64,000 nucleotides of DNA from the NCBI RefSeq assembly GCF_024732245.1, contig NZ_CP093845.1:2542001-2606000 (forward strand), given 5' to 3'. The notes beneath the pieces were generated by a model. The model worked only from the letters and a program-made list of their open reading frames with translations, was not told the DNA's origin and searched no databases. The translations under genes were made by a program, and so were the position numbers. Positions 1 through 10,128 of this stretch are shown piece by piece; the first letter of the stretch is position 1; every line of letters begins with the position of its first letter. This DNA is from Dietzia sp. B32. GTDB lineage: Bacteria > Actinomycetota > Actinomycetes > Mycobacteriales > Mycobacteriaceae.

Positions 1-573
1 CAGGGCGGAGCGGCCGTCGAGTTCGGCGGCGGCGACACCGCAGAGCACGCTGCGGTCGCCCTTCTCCCAACCCTCCTCGGACGGCGGCACGACCAGCCCG
101 GTGAAGCGTCCGCCGGGGTCGACCTCGCGCCCGCCGGCGTACCCGGAGATCAGCGGGAGGCAGCGCTCGGTCCCCACCGGCGCCAGCTCGGCACTGACCG
201 GCAGCGGCGCGCCCTCCCCGAAGCCGGGGACCTTCGACAGGTCGATCCGGGCCGCCACCTCGAACCGGTGTGGCTCGGCGCAGTCGACCGTGTCGAACGA
301 GGTCACGCGGTCCGCGGCGTCGAGCGACCAGGTCAGGCACGTCCCCGGCGCGGCCTCGGCGTACGCGGGCCCGGACAGGGTTCGCGGGTCGACCTGGGGC
401 ACGACCGCCGCGATGCGCTCGGCGCGGGACGAGTTGGGATCGTTGATCGCCGACGCCATGAGTGCACCGGTGACCGCCCCGCCGGACAGGACGGCGAGGA
501 GGGAGGCCATGACCGCGCCCCGTGTGCGGAGCAGCGATCGACCACGGCGCGACGATCGGGTGGGAGTGGTCAT
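1..573 (-). CDS. Septum-formation-family membrane protein, C-terminus cut by window edge
   Basis: The reading frame runs off the left edge with 191 residues visible. The N-terminus is short and basic (MTTPTRSSRRGRSLLRTRG) and is followed by one hydrophobic segment at about residues 20-42, so this is a single-pass protein with an extracytoplasmic domain. That domain holds a GTCLTW motif and a later VDCAEPHRFEV motif, a Cys/His pattern seen in the actinobacterial septum formation family (Pfam Septum_form type). The start is ATG at 573, with GGAAGG just upstream on the minus strand. It is divergent from the ankyrin gene. Family assignment is by motif memory only. The biochemical function is unknown, and the missing C-terminus prevents a length comparison. 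Confidence 0.6.
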   Translation of the reverse strand, partial: MTTPTRSSRRGRSLLRTRGAVMASLLAVLSGGAVTGALMASAINDPNSSRAERIAAVVPQVDPRTLSGPAYAEAAPGTCLTWSLDAADRVTSFDTVDCAEPHRFEVAARIDLSKVPGFGEGAPLPVSAELAPVGTERCLPLISGYAGGREVDPGGRFTGLVVPPSEEGWEKGDRSVLCGVAAAELDGRSAL

Positions 574-607
574 CGCCTTCCATGATGCCGCAATCGCGCG
601 GTCCCGA

Positions 608-613
608 TAGGAT
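608..613 (+). promoter_or_regulatory. -10 hexamer TAGGAT of a leaderless-type start
   Basis: TAGGAT ends 7 nt before the ATG at 621. No Shine-Dalgarno is visible, so transcription probably begins at or next to the start codon. Confidence 0.5.
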
Positions 614-620
614 CCTCGGC

Positions 621-1064
621 ATGAGCGGACAGAACCACGACGAGCCGGCCGGTGCGGACGGCGAGGTGCGCTCGCCGCGGGACGGGGTGGACCCGGAGGT
701 CCTCGAGTTCGCGCAGATGCTGTTCCAGCTGGCGCGCGACGGCGAGACGGAGCGGCTCGCGGCGTATGTCGACGCCGGGGTGAGCCCGGACCTGACCAAC
801 GAGCGGGGCGACGCCCTGCTCATGCTCGCCGCCTACAACGGTCACCCGGACACCGTTCGCGCGTTGCTCGCACGCGGCGCCCAGGTGGACCGCGCCAACG
901 ACCGGGGCCAGACCCCGCTGGCGGGCGCGGTGTTCAAGGGATACGGCGAGGTCGTCCGCGCGCTCTTCGAGGCGGGTGCGGATCCCTACGGCGGGACGCC
1001 CACCGCGGTCGACACGGCGCGCATGTTCGAGAAGGACGCCTTCCTCGAACTGTTCGGCGTCTGA
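621..1064 (+). CDS. Small ankyrin-repeat protein
   Basis: This 147-residue soluble protein has an acidic N-terminal helix (about residues 25-55) followed by two clear ankyrin repeats and a partial third. The diagnostic pieces are GDALLMLAAYNGHPDTVRAL and GQTPLAGAVFKGYGEVVRAL, then GADPYGGTPTAVDTA. Ankyrin repeats bind protein partners, and no catalytic motif is present. I chose the ATG at 621 over upstream in-frame codons because a TAGGAT -10 box sits 7 nt before it. It lies between a divergent membrane-protein gene and serS, which gives no clear functional hint. The partner is unknown. Confidence 0.85.
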   Translation: MSGQNHDEPAGADGEVRSPRDGVDPEVLEFAQMLFQLARDGETERLAAYVDAGVSPDLTNERGDALLMLAAYNGHPDTVRALLARGAQVDRANDRGQTPLAGAVFKGYGEVVRALFEAGADPYGGTPTAVDTARMFEKDAFLELFGV

Positions 1065-1111
1065 CCACCCCGCGGTCGCGGTCGCGGATCGGGGCGCGCG
1101 GGCGGGGCCGC

Positions 1112-1117
1112 TAGGCT
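1112..1117 (+). promoter_or_regulatory. -10 hexamer TAGGCT for serS, leaderless type
   Basis: TAGGCT is separated by 7 nt from the GTG start of serS at 1125, and no ribosome-binding site is present. Confidence 0.55.
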
Positions 1118-1124
1118 GGGACGC

Positions 1125-2387
1125 GTGATCGATCTCAAGCTGCTCCGCGAGAACCCCGACGTCGTCCGCGACTCCCAGCGCACCCGTGGTGAGGACCCGT
1201 CGCTGGTCGACCAGCTGCTCGCGGCGGACGAGGCCCGCCGGTCCTCGATCGCGGCCGCGGACGGCGCCCGCGCCGAGCAGAAGGCCCACGGCAAGAAGGT
1301 GGGCCGGGCCACGCCCGACGAACGCCCCGCGCTGCTTGAGGCCGCGGGCGCGTTGAAGCAGGCGGTCAAGGACGCGGAGGAAGCCGAGAAGACCGCCGCC
1401 GCGGAGGTCGACCGGCTCCAGCGGATGCTGTCCAACATCGTCGAGGAGGGCACGCCCGCCGGCGGCGAGGACGACTTCGTGGAGATCGAGCGCGTCGGCG
1501 AGATCCCGAGCTTCGACTTCGAGCCGAAGGACCACCTCGAGCTCGGCGAGAGCCTGGGGCTGCTCGACATGGAGCGCGGTGCCAAGGTCTCCGGCGCGCG
1601 CTTCTACTTCCTCACCGGCTACGGCGCCCTTCTACAGCTGGGCATGCTGCAGCTGGCCGCGCAGAAGGCCACCGCGAACGGCTTCACGATGATGATCCCG
1701 CCCGTTCTGGTGCGGCCCGAGATCATGCAGGGCACCGGGTTCCTGGGTGCGCACGCCGATGAGGTCTACAAGCTCGAGGCCGACGACCTCTACCTGGTCG
1801 GCACCTCCGAGGTCGCGCTCGCCGGCTACCACCAGGGCGAGATCCTCGACCTGTCGGACGGGCCCAGGCGCTATTGCGGCTGGTCCTCCTGCTTCCGCCG
1901 CGAGGCCGGCAGTCACGGCAAGGACACCCGCGGCATCATCCGCGTCCACCAGTTCGACAAGGTCGAGATGTTCTCCTGGTGCAAGCCCGAGGAGGCCCAC
2001 GCCGAGCACAAGCGGCTGCTGGGGTTCGAGAAGGAGATGCTCGAGGCGATGGGCCTGCCCTTCCGGGTGATCGACATCGCCGGCGGCGACCTCGGCTCCT
2101 CGGCGGCCCGGAAGTACGACTGCGAGGCGTGGGTCCCCACCCAGGGCACCTACCGGGAGCTCACCTCGACCTCCAACTGCACGACCTTCCAGGCTCGCCG
2201 GTTGGGCGTGCGCTACCGCGACGACGAGGGTCGTACCCAGACCGCCGCGACACTCAACGGCACGCTGGCCACCACGCGGTGGCTGGTCGCGATCCTGGAG
2301 AACCACCAGCAGGCCGACGGGTCCGTGGTGGTCCCTGAGGCGCTTCGGCCGTTCGTGGGCAAGGACGTGCTCGAGCCGATCCGCTGA
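1125..2387 (+). CDS. serS: Serine--tRNA ligase
   Basis: This cytosolic class II aminoacyl-tRNA synthetase charges tRNA-Ser, and also tRNA-Sec where that exists. The protein has 420 residues, the usual length. The N-terminus [21 protein letters not shown] is typical of the family, and residues about 30-110 form the tRNA-binding coiled-coil arm. The catalytic core carries class II motif 2 ([20 protein letters not shown]) and motif 3 near the end ([19 protein letters not shown]). The serine pocket residues are around [13 protein letters not shown]. The start is GTG at 1125, with a TAGGCT box 7 nt upstream and no Shine-Dalgarno. It is a single gene followed by a convergent thioesterase. Confidence 0.97.
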   Translation: MIDLKLLRENPDVVRDSQRTRGEDPSLVDQLLAADEARRSSIAAADGARAEQKAHGKKVGRATPDERPALLEAAGALKQAVKDAEEAEKTAAAEVDRLQRMLSNIVEEGTPAGGEDDFVEIERVGEIPSFDFEPKDHLELGESLGLLDMERGAKVSGARFYFLTGYGALLQLGMLQLAAQKATANGFTMMIPPVLVRPEIMQGTGFLGAHADEVYKLEADDLYLVGTSEVALAGYHQGEILDLSDGPRRYCGWSSCFRREAGSHGKDTRGIIRVHQFDKVEMFSWCKPEEAHAEHKRLLGFEKEMLEAMGLPFRVIDIAGGDLGSSAARKYDCEAWVPTQGTYRELTSTSNCTTFQARRLGVRYRDDEGRTQTAATLNGTLATTRWLVAILENHQQADGSVVVPEALRPFVGKDVLEPIR

Positions 2388-2465
2388 CCCCGAACCGCGG
2401 GTGGTCGCCGGGGTCTCCGGGGACGACGACGAGGTCTTCGGACGCCTCGCGGGCCGCCGCCGGGG

Positions 2466-2999
2466 TCAGGGCCGGAAGAGCATCATCACGCCACTCGCGC
2501 TGGCGCAGGTCCGACCATCGGTGTCGGTGACCCGGACCTGCACCACGCACGTCGACCGGCCCGCGTGCTCGACCTCCGCGCGGATCGTGGCGGGGGTCTT
2601 GTCCAGCCGTAGTGCCCGGAGGTAGCGGACGGTGAGGTCCAGGGTGCTGTAGCCGACACCCTCCTCCACGACCGTCGCCGTGGCGTATCCGAGCGCCGAG
2701 TCCACCCACCCGGAGACGATCCCGCCGTGGACCGTCCCGCCGTTGTTGAGCGCCCACTCCGCCGGTTCGGCCGTCATGGTGACCGCACCCTCCTCCGCGG
2801 CGGCCAGGCGGAGGCCCAGCGTGTGCGCGCCGGGGGAGAGGTGGCGCTCGCCGTCGATGATCAGGCGCAGCGCGTCGAGGCCCGCATGGGGGGAGCGGTC
2901 GCCCGCGGCCGGCTGGGCGGGCCAGGAGTAGTGGCGGCTGCGCGCCTCCGGGTCGACGGAATCGAAGGGGGCACTCAGGTCGCGGGGGGCGTCGTCCAC
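2466..2999 (-). CDS. PaaI-type hotdog-fold acyl-CoA thioesterase
   Basis: This 177-residue cytosolic protein probably hydrolyses an acyl-CoA or aryl-CoA thioester. The hotdog signature is NNGGTVHGGIVSGWVDSALG, with the conserved HGG turn and an acidic residue (WVDSALG) further on, followed by TLDLTVRYLRAL and a C-terminal strand (VQVRVTDTDGRTCASASGVMML). The GTG at 2999 is chosen because a TAGGTT -10 box lies 7 nt upstream; the frame extends further 5' but would then overlap the divergent acyltransferase promoter. The two genes share a 60-bp back-to-back promoter region, and both act on acyl groups, which suggests related lipid roles. Substrate is unknown. Confidence 0.85.
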   Translation of the reverse strand: MDDAPRDLSAPFDSVDPEARSRHYSWPAQPAAGDRSPHAGLDALRLIIDGERHLSPGAHTLGLRLAAAEEGAVTMTAEPAEWALNNGGTVHGGIVSGWVDSALGYATATVVEEGVGYSTLDLTVRYLRALRLDKTPATIRAEVEHAGRSTCVVQVRVTDTDGRTCASASGVMMLFRP

Positions 3000-3006
3000 G
3001 TCGTCG

Positions 3007-3012
3007 AACCTA
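3007..3012 (-). promoter_or_regulatory. -10 hexamer TAGGTT of the thioesterase gene, leaderless type
   Basis: On the minus strand TAGGTT lies 7 nt before the GTG at 2999. It faces away from the acyltransferase promoter 35 bp further on. Confidence 0.5.
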
Positions 3013-3046
3013 CCGGCGGGGACAGCCGCCCGTCGGGGCGGCCCGC

Positions 3047-3052
3047 TAGGCT
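3047..3052 (+). promoter_or_regulatory. -10 hexamer TAGGCT of the acyltransferase gene, leaderless type
   Basis: TAGGCT is 7 nt upstream of the GTG at 3060, with no Shine-Dalgarno between. Confidence 0.55.
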
Positions 3053-3059
3053 GGGGGAC

Positions 3060-3881
3060 GTGGAGCTGCTCTATACGGGGATCATCGGGTTCGCCCGGAC
3101 AATGTTCAGGGTCCAGGGCCTGGACCTCACGATTCGCGGGGAGCGCAACTTCCCCGAGGTCGGCGGGGCGGTGGTGGTGATGAACCACACCGGGTACCTC
3201 GACTTCGTCTACGGCGGCATCCCGGCCCGCGTGCACAAGCGGTTCATCCGCTACATGGCCAAGGTCGAGGTGTTCGAGCACAAGGTGTCCGGGCCGATCA
3301 TGCGCGAGCTGAAGCACATCCCCGTCGACCGGACGGCCGGTAAGGCGTCCTTCGACGAGGCCGTCGCCCGGCTGAGGGCCGGGGAGTTGGTCGGTGTGTT
3401 CCCGGAGGCCACCATCAGCCGCAGCTTCGAGGTCAAGGGTTTCAAGTCGGGCGCGGTCCGGATGGCGTTGGCGGCCGACGTTCCCATCATCACCGTGACC
3501 CTGTGGGGATCGCAGCGGGTGTGGACCAAGGGCCTGCCCAAGAAGCTGCTGCGTCCCCGGGTGCCGATCATGATGGAGGTCGGCGAGCCGATGGCCGCGT
3601 ACGAGCCGGTCGAGGAGTGCACGCAGGAGTTGCGCTCACGGATGCAGGCCACGCTCGAGCGACTCCAGCAGGAGTACGCGGAGCGCTACGGCGCCTACCC
3701 GGCCGGCGCCAACTGGGTGCCCGCCCGTCTCGGCGGTTCCGCCCCCACCCTGGAGGAGGCCACGGCCCTGGACGAGGCCGAGCACGCCGAGCGCCTCCGT
3801 CGCCGCGCGCAGAAGGCGGTCGACCCGGAGGCCGACGCCCGTGACGAACCGACGGGACCGGCGGGCCCGGACGCTCCGTGA
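3060..3881 (+). CDS. 1-acyl-sn-glycerol-3-phosphate acyltransferase (PlsC family)
   Basis: This 273-residue protein probably moves an acyl chain from acyl-CoA to lysophosphatidic acid or a related acceptor at the inner membrane face. The family block I is NHTGYLDF (about residues 42-49; the H and D form the catalytic HX4D). Block III is FPEATISRSF, a variant of FPEGT. The last 50 residues are charged and low in complexity. The start is GTG at 3060 by the leaderless TAGGCT box; an upstream reading frame is open but would cross the divergent thioesterase promoter. Its stop overlaps the GTG of the HAD gene by 4 nt, so the two are co-translated. Confidence 0.88.
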   Translation: MELLYTGIIGFARTMFRVQGLDLTIRGERNFPEVGGAVVVMNHTGYLDFVYGGIPARVHKRFIRYMAKVEVFEHKVSGPIMRELKHIPVDRTAGKASFDEAVARLRAGELVGVFPEATISRSFEVKGFKSGAVRMALAADVPIITVTLWGSQRVWTKGLPKKLLRPRVPIMMEVGEPMAAYEPVEECTQELRSRMQATLERLQQEYAERYGAYPAGANWVPARLGGSAPTLEEATALDEAEHAERLRRRAQKAVDPEADARDEPTGPAGPDAP

Positions 3882-4711
3882 CCCGTTCCCGGCCGCTTTT
3901 CGTCGCCTCCGACGTCGACGGGACCCTGATCGACAACGACCACCTCGTCCCGGCCGCGAACAGGGCCGTGGTGGAGGACCTCGTCGCGGACGGCGCCACG
4001 TTCGTCCTGGCCACCGGGCGCCCGCCGCGCTGGCTACCCCAGGTGGTCGACCAACTGCCCGTCGCGCCACTGGCGGTCTGCGCGAACGGTGCCGTCATCA
4101 TGGACACCGACACCGGCGAGTTCCTGGCCACCAGCCTGCTCGACCCCGAGACGCTGGCGGCGATCGACGCGGTGTTGCGCCGTCTGCTGCCCGGCAGCGG
4201 GATCGCGGCCGAGCGCCTCGGTGCCGATGCCGCGGACGCCGACTTCGTGGCCAGCCCCGACTACGAGCACGCCTGGATCCACCCGGCGCACCTCGAGGTG
4301 GGCCACGACGAGGTCCTCTCCGAGCCGGTGCTCAAACTGTTGGCCCGAGTGCCGGGGATGCCCAGTGGCGAGATGGTGGCCGCCCTGCACGGCGAGGTGG
4401 ACCACCTGGCCGACGTCACCTACTCCACCACCGACGGACTGATCGAGTTCGCGGCGCGCGGTGTGACCAAGGCGAGCGGGCTCTCTCAGATCGCCTCGCG
4501 CACGGCGGCCGGCGCGGCCGTGCCGTCCTCCGCGGTGCCGGTCACCGTCGCGTTCGGCGACATGCCCAACGACCTGGAGATGCTGCGCTGGGCCGATCAC
4601 GGAGTCGCGATGGGCAATGCCCTCCCCTCCGTGCACGCCGCCGCCGACGAGGTCACGCTCACCAACGATGAGGCCGGTATCGCCCACGTCCTGCGGCGTT
4701 GGTGGAGCTGA
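3878..4711 (+). CDS. Cof-type HAD-superfamily hydrolase
   Basis: This 277-residue cytosolic phosphatase has HAD motif I at the N-terminus (ASDVDGTLID; first D is the nucleophile), motif II in LATGRPP, and motif IV near residue 230 (VAFGDMPNDLEMLRWADHGVAMGNA). The order and the Cof-type cap between motifs II and III fit the Cof/YbiV group, which removes phosphate from small sugar phosphates or cofactors. The GTG start overlaps the stop of the acyltransferase (GTGA), so both are one operon. Two strong hairpins follow and probably end the transcript. The true substrate cannot be told from sequence. Confidence 0.9.
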   Translation: MTRSRPLFVASDVDGTLIDNDHLVPAANRAVVEDLVADGATFVLATGRPPRWLPQVVDQLPVAPLAVCANGAVIMDTDTGEFLATSLLDPETLAAIDAVLRRLLPGSGIAAERLGADAADADFVASPDYEHAWIHPAHLEVGHDEVLSEPVLKLLARVPGMPSGEMVAALHGEVDHLADVTYSTTDGLIEFAARGVTKASGLSQIASRTAAGAAVPSSAVPVTVAFGDMPNDLEMLRWADHGVAMGNALPSVHAAADEVTLTNDEAGIAHVLRRWWS

Positions 4712-4729
4712 GGGCTCCGGGGAAATAGG

Positions 4730-4815
4730 TTGCGGACCGGTCCCCACCACTTCCCCGGTGTGCCCGCCGCCCCTGGCGGGGGAGGCGGGCACACCTGGTG
4801 GGACCCGGTCCGCAA
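4730..4815. terminator. Long imperfect inverted repeat, probable bidirectional terminator
   Basis: The outer arms (TTGCGGACCGGTCCCCACCA at 4730-4749 against 4796-4815) match at 18 of 20 positions. Inside them is a perfect 12-bp stem, GGTGTGCCCGCC with GGCGGGCACACC. It sits between convergent genes. Confidence 0.6.
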
Positions 4816-4823
4816 GTCTGGTC

Positions 4824-4860
4824 GGCCGGGCGCCGCTCCTCGCGGGAGCGGCGCCCGGCC
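4824..4860. terminator. Perfect 16-bp hairpin between convergent genes
   Basis: GGCCGGGCGCCGCTCC pairs with GGAGCGGCGCCCGGCC around a 5-nt loop. It ends 5 nt from the stop codon of the amidase gene. No U-tract follows on either strand, as is common in GC-rich actinobacteria. Confidence 0.7.
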
Positions 4861-4865
4861 GGAGA

Positions 4866-7016
4866 TCAGGGGTTCGGCTCGACGGTGAGCTCCCTGGTGG
4901 CCGGGTCGTAGACCAGCGTGCCTCCGAGGAACCGCTGTGCGACCGTCCCGTCGGCGCGCTCGGCCTCCGCGGCGACCGGCAGGCCGAGCGGACCGTGCTC
5001 GTAGCCCTGGGCGGCCCACGCGTCACCGATCACGCCCCACACCGGGTGCGTGCCCGTCTCGGGGGAGGAGTACAGCGCACCGTTCTCGTGTTTGACGAGG
5101 GAGACGTTGCCGAAGCGCTGGATCCCGGACAGGGCCTTGCCGAGCGGGCCCGCGAGCCGCTGGGCGAGCGCGGAGAAGTCGCCGCCGATCGCGTTCTGCA
5201 CCGACCCCGCGTCGAGCGGGATGTCCGCCAGCGTCTTGCCGCCGGTGAGGATCCGGGTCAGGGTCGCGGGGTCGAGCCTGCCGCCGGTGAGGACGGTCCG
5301 CAGGGCCGTGGTGACGGCGTCCTGGACGCTGCCCTGGGTGATGGTCGACGGGAGGTCGGCGCTCCCGGCGCCGGCGCCACCGCCGGTGCCCCCACCGCCA
5401 CCGCCACCGGTACCCGGGCCGGGGCTCGGGTTGGACGGGGCCGCGCCGCCGCCTCCGCCGCTCTTGGCGTACGACGCCGCGATGTCGCGGATCTGACCCA
5501 TCTTGGCGTAGCCCGCGTTGCCCGGGCAGGACGTGAGGCCGACGTCGCGGTGGGCGAAGATGTTCGGCAGCCGGACGGCGGTGCCGTACGAGTACTTGGT
5601 GTACGAGGTGCCCTCGGAGTAGTGGGTGTCCGAGCCCTTGGGGTCGATCCCCGCGACCGAGAGGCGCCACCCGACGATCTCGCCGACCTTGCGGACGGTC
5701 GCGTCGGACGGGGCGACGGTGGAGTAGTCGCCCATCATCGAGATGCCCCAGGTGTTGCCGTTAAAGCCGCCGGCGTGGGCGCCCTGGACGTTGCGGCTGA
5801 GCCCGCCGTAGCGACCCTCGAAAGCCTGGCCGTACTTGTCGACCAGCACGTTGTAGCCGACGTCGCACCAGCCGAGGGTGCGTGCGTGGTAGGTGTAGAT
5901 GCCGCGCATGACGCCGGCGGAACCCTCGCGGGTGTAGTTGTTGCTGCCCGCCGTGTGGTGGACGACGGCCGCGGCGAGTGACGGGTCGTACGTGGCGTTG
6001 CGGCAACGGATGGACTCGTCGGCGCCCCAGCCCGAGCGGCTGATGATCGACGGCTGCTTGGCGGCGATGTCGCCGTGGGTGCCGGTCCCGCCGGAGGCCG
6101 TGATGTCGGAGAACGCCTCGGGATCGGGCGTCGGCGTGTCGTCGGGGGAGAGCAGGACGGCCTTGACGGAGTCGGCTGTGTTCGAGTCGGTGCTGTTCGA
6201 GTCGGTGCTGCTCGAGTCGGCGCTGTTCGAGACGGACCCGAGGTCTGAGGTCTCGGCGACGGGCCTGATGTCCGCGTAGCGGGTGGGCACGGGCGGGGTG
6301 CGGTCGGCGGCGGGTTCGGCCGCGCGCGTGGCGGCGGCGTCTGCGTCCGCGGCGTCTGCGCCCGCGGTGTCTGAGTCCGCGGTGGCCGCGTCATCGGCGT
6401 CCGCGTCATCGGCGGGCTCCGCCGAAGCCGGGGCCGAGGCCGTGGCGGGCTCCGTGGCGGGCCCCGCGGCGGCGTCGGGCGCGTCTTCGGGGCCGGTGAC
6501 CTCGGGCGCGTCGGCCAGCGAGGTGTCGGCGGGGTCGACACCGGAGAGCTTGATCTGGACGGCGGTGGTGTCCGTGCCCAGGTAGACGGGCTCGGTGCCG
6601 CCGGTCCCGTTGACGCTCTCACCCTTGCCGTCGACCGATTCCGCCTCGTACCAGGGCCCCCAGGAGCCGTCCGGGTTCTTCGCACGAACGGCGGCCAGGG
6701 CGGCGGGGTTGTGCCCCTTCCACGTGACGCCGACCATCGAGAACGGGGTCTCGGAGGTGACCTCCCGGACGGGGCCGCCGCCGGAGGCGATGTCCGTGTC
6801 CACGCCGACGGCGGGCGGTGCCCCGGCGAGGGGGACCTCGGTCTCGGCGGTGGGGAGGGCGCTGCCCGCGGTGGTGGCGATCTCGTCGCCGGACTGGACG
6901 ACCTGGTCCGCCCCGTATACGGCGAGGGGCGTGACGACGGATGCCGCGACCGCCACCGCCAGGGCGAGGGTCCGGCGTCGACCACTGACGTACAGGGGGC
7001 GGCGTCGTGTTCTCAA
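4866..7016 (-). CDS. Secreted PGRP-type N-acetylmuramoyl-L-alanine amidase with LGFP repeat
   Basis: This exported cell-wall hydrolase, 716 residues in this model, is predicted to cleave the bond between muramic acid and L-alanine. A signal segment (RTLALAVAVAASVVTPLAVYG) follows a basic start. Next comes a beta-rich region, then a long Ala/Asp/Ser-rich linker containing STDSNSTDSNTADS. The PGRP/amidase_2 domain spans about residues 330-515, with zinc ligands in VVHHTAG (about 353) and HRDVGLTSCPG (about 490). A Gly-rich linker leads to a C-terminal LGFP repeat (GPLGLPVAAE). I chose TTG at 7016, with GGAGAAG upstream; GTG at 7046 or 7058 is also possible. An Rv3811-like amidase sits near glf in mycobacteria too, which fits a cell-wall role. 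Confidence 0.88.
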   Translation of the reverse strand: MRTRRRPLYVSGRRRTLALAVAVAASVVTPLAVYGADQVVQSGDEIATTAGSALPTAETEVPLAGAPPAVGVDTDIASGGGPVREVTSETPFSMVGVTWKGHNPAALAAVRAKNPDGSWGPWYEAESVDGKGESVNGTGGTEPVYLGTDTTAVQIKLSGVDPADTSLADAPEVTGPEDAPDAAAGPATEPATASAPASAEPADDADADDAATADSDTAGADAADADAAATRAAEPAADRTPPVPTRYADIRPVAETSDLGSVSNSADSSSTDSNSTDSNTADSVKAVLLSPDDTPTPDPEAFSDITASGGTGTHGDIAAKQPSIISRSGWGADESIRCRNATYDPSLAAAVVHHTAGSNNYTREGSAGVMRGIYTYHARTLGWCDVGYNVLVDKYGQAFEGRYGGLSRNVQGAHAGGFNGNTWGISMMGDYSTVAPSDATVRKVGEIVGWRLSVAGIDPKGSDTHYSEGTSYTKYSYGTAVRLPNIFAHRDVGLTSCPGNAGYAKMGQIRDIAASYAKSGGGGGAAPSNPSPGPGTGGGGGGGTGGGAGAGSADLPSTITQGSVQDAVTTALRTVLTGGRLDPATLTRILTGGKTLADIPLDAGSVQNAIGGDFSALAQRLAGPLGKALSGIQRFGNVSLVKHENGALYSSPETGTHPVWGVIGDAWAAQGYEHGPLGLPVAAEAERADGTVAQRFLGGTLVYDPATRELTVEPNP

Positions 7017-8626
<1,610 letters not shown>

Positions 8627-8711
8627 GCCTGCTCGCCTCGGCCTGACGGAACGACCGCCGCCCGCCGCCGCCCCGCAGCCGAACCGCCGCCCCGCCGCGT
8701 GCCGGCAGGGG

Positions 8712-10064
8712 TCAGTCGGCGGTGGTGCTGCCGGCCGGGGCGGCGAGCTCGCGGACGGCGGTGTCGAGCTGGGCCGCGTGCACGAGCGTGGGCTTGGCCT
8801 CGCCGAGGTGCTCGAGGACCGGGGTGACCGAGGTCCAGAAGCGGCTCAGCGAGCTCAGCCCCTCGTTCTCCGCCCGGGCCTGGGCGCGCTCGGCGCGGGT
8901 GTCGTCGGCGCGGGTGGGGTGCAGGGCCGCGCGCTTGCCCTCGATCCGGTCGTCCTTGCGCTGCGAGATCACGTAGCCCAGCGCGAACGCCACACTCCGC
9001 GGCATCCGCCCGGTCAGCAGGACCTGCGCCTCCGGGTACTCGTCGAGGACCTGTTCGACCGCGCCGGACAGCTCCTCGACGAGCCGTGCGAAGGCCCGCC
9101 GGTCGATCTGCCGCCCGCTCGCGCCCGGGTACCAGCGCCCCGAGGGCAGCGTCCATGGGACGAGGGTCTGGGCTGCGCCCGGGCCGGCGTCGCCCGTGCG
9201 GTCACCGTTCGTGTCGGTGACGGGTCCGCCGTCGGTGGGGGCGACGACGACGACGAGGTCCGCCGCCTCCCTCAGTGGATGCCCCGCGTCCACCTCGGAC
9301 ACCGGACCGCCCCCGTCCAGCTGGAGGGAGAGCCAGACCCGCTGCACGGAGGTCCGGTCGGCCCGCGCCGCGGTCGCCGACCCGGCGGGGAGGGTGATCA
9401 TCGACAGTTCGGCTCCCGGTTGGCCTCGGCGGGACCGCCACCGGCGCTCGGCCCACATGTCGTCGCCGTCGTCGAAGTACACCGTCCGCACGCCCGTGTC
9501 GCCGCCGGGCAGCCGGCGCCTGCGGGCCTCGGTCGGCAACTCGGCCAGGTGGGTGCGCTCGCGCAGGAGGACGTCGTATCCGACCGCCAGCGCCGCCGGG
9601 AACGCGAGGTTCGGGGCCAGGACGAAGCCGGTCGCGTCGTCGTCGTCGTTCATCGCGCGCTCCAGCTCGTCGGAGACGTGGTCGACCTCCCGGCGCAGGT
9701 CCACCACGTCGTTCGCGGTGCCGAACCAGCCGGTGGCGGAGCGGAAGCCCAGGCTGCGGGCGTTGGCCACATCCACCGCGGCGCGCATCCGGTCCGCGCT
9801 ATCGGCCGGCAGCAGTCGCAGGTAGTAGAGGGTGCCGTTGTGGGCGAGGAGCCACGCGCGCAGGGCCATCGCCACCACGAGCACGACCAGGGTGCCGATG
9901 AACCACCCCAGCCGTGACGGCGACGTGCAGGCCTCCGACCACAGGTCCGGTACGGACGAGATCGAGCACGAGGCGTCCCGGGTGATGAGGTCCTCGGCGA
10001 CGAGGCCACCGAACGCGGTGGTCAGTGCGACGGTCAGGGCGATGAGCGTTTCCAGGACGAACAC
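8712..10064 (-). CDS. Two-TM protein of unknown function with an internal P...GY repeat
   Basis: I do not recognise this 450-residue protein with certainty. Two N-terminal membrane helices (about residues 1-25 and 50-75) anchor a large cytosolic domain. That domain contains two similar segments, GFVLAPNLAFPAALAVGYDV (about 145) and VLLTGRMPRSVAFALGYVIS (about 365), which share a hydrophobic strand, a Pro/Arg turn, an Ala-rich helix and GY. This layout faintly recalls SAVED-type nucleotide-sensor domains; that link is a guess. The start GTG at 10064 is preferred because TAGTCT lies 7 nt upstream; ATG at 10100 is the alternative. It is divergent from the TPM-like gene, 64 bp away, and interrupts the usual glf-glfT2 pairing. 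Confidence 0.7.
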   Translation of the reverse strand: MFVLETLIALTVALTTAFGGLVAEDLITRDASCSISSVPDLWSEACTSPSRLGWFIGTLVVLVVAMALRAWLLAHNGTLYYLRLLPADSADRMRAAVDVANARSLGFRSATGWFGTANDVVDLRREVDHVSDELERAMNDDDDATGFVLAPNLAFPAALAVGYDVLLRERTHLAELPTEARRRRLPGGDTGVRTVYFDDGDDMWAERRWRSRRGQPGAELSMITLPAGSATAARADRTSVQRVWLSLQLDGGGPVSEVDAGHPLREAADLVVVVAPTDGGPVTDTNGDRTGDAGPGAAQTLVPWTLPSGRWYPGASGRQIDRRAFARLVEELSGAVEQVLDEYPEAQVLLTGRMPRSVAFALGYVISQRKDDRIEGKRAALHPTRADDTRAERAQARAENEGLSSLSRFWTSVTPVLEHLGEAKPTLVHAAQLDTAVRELAAPAGSTTAD

Positions 10065-10071
10065 CCGATCG

Positions 10072-10077
10072 AGACTA
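10072..10077 (-). promoter_or_regulatory. -10 hexamer TAGTCT, leaderless type
   Basis: TAGTCT on the minus strand is 7 nt from the GTG at 10064 and supports that start over the upstream ATG at 10100. Confidence 0.45.
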
Positions 10078-10116
10078 TCGCCGACGATCGCGGGCGCCAC
10101 CGACCACCCGCGGCAC

Positions 10117-10122
10117 TAGGCT
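10117..10122 (+). promoter_or_regulatory. -10 hexamer TAGGCT, leaderless type
   Basis: TAGGCT is 6 nt upstream of the ATG at 10129. It is back to back with the minus-strand TAGTCT 40 bp away. Confidence 0.55.
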
Positions 10123-10128
10123 CGGGTC

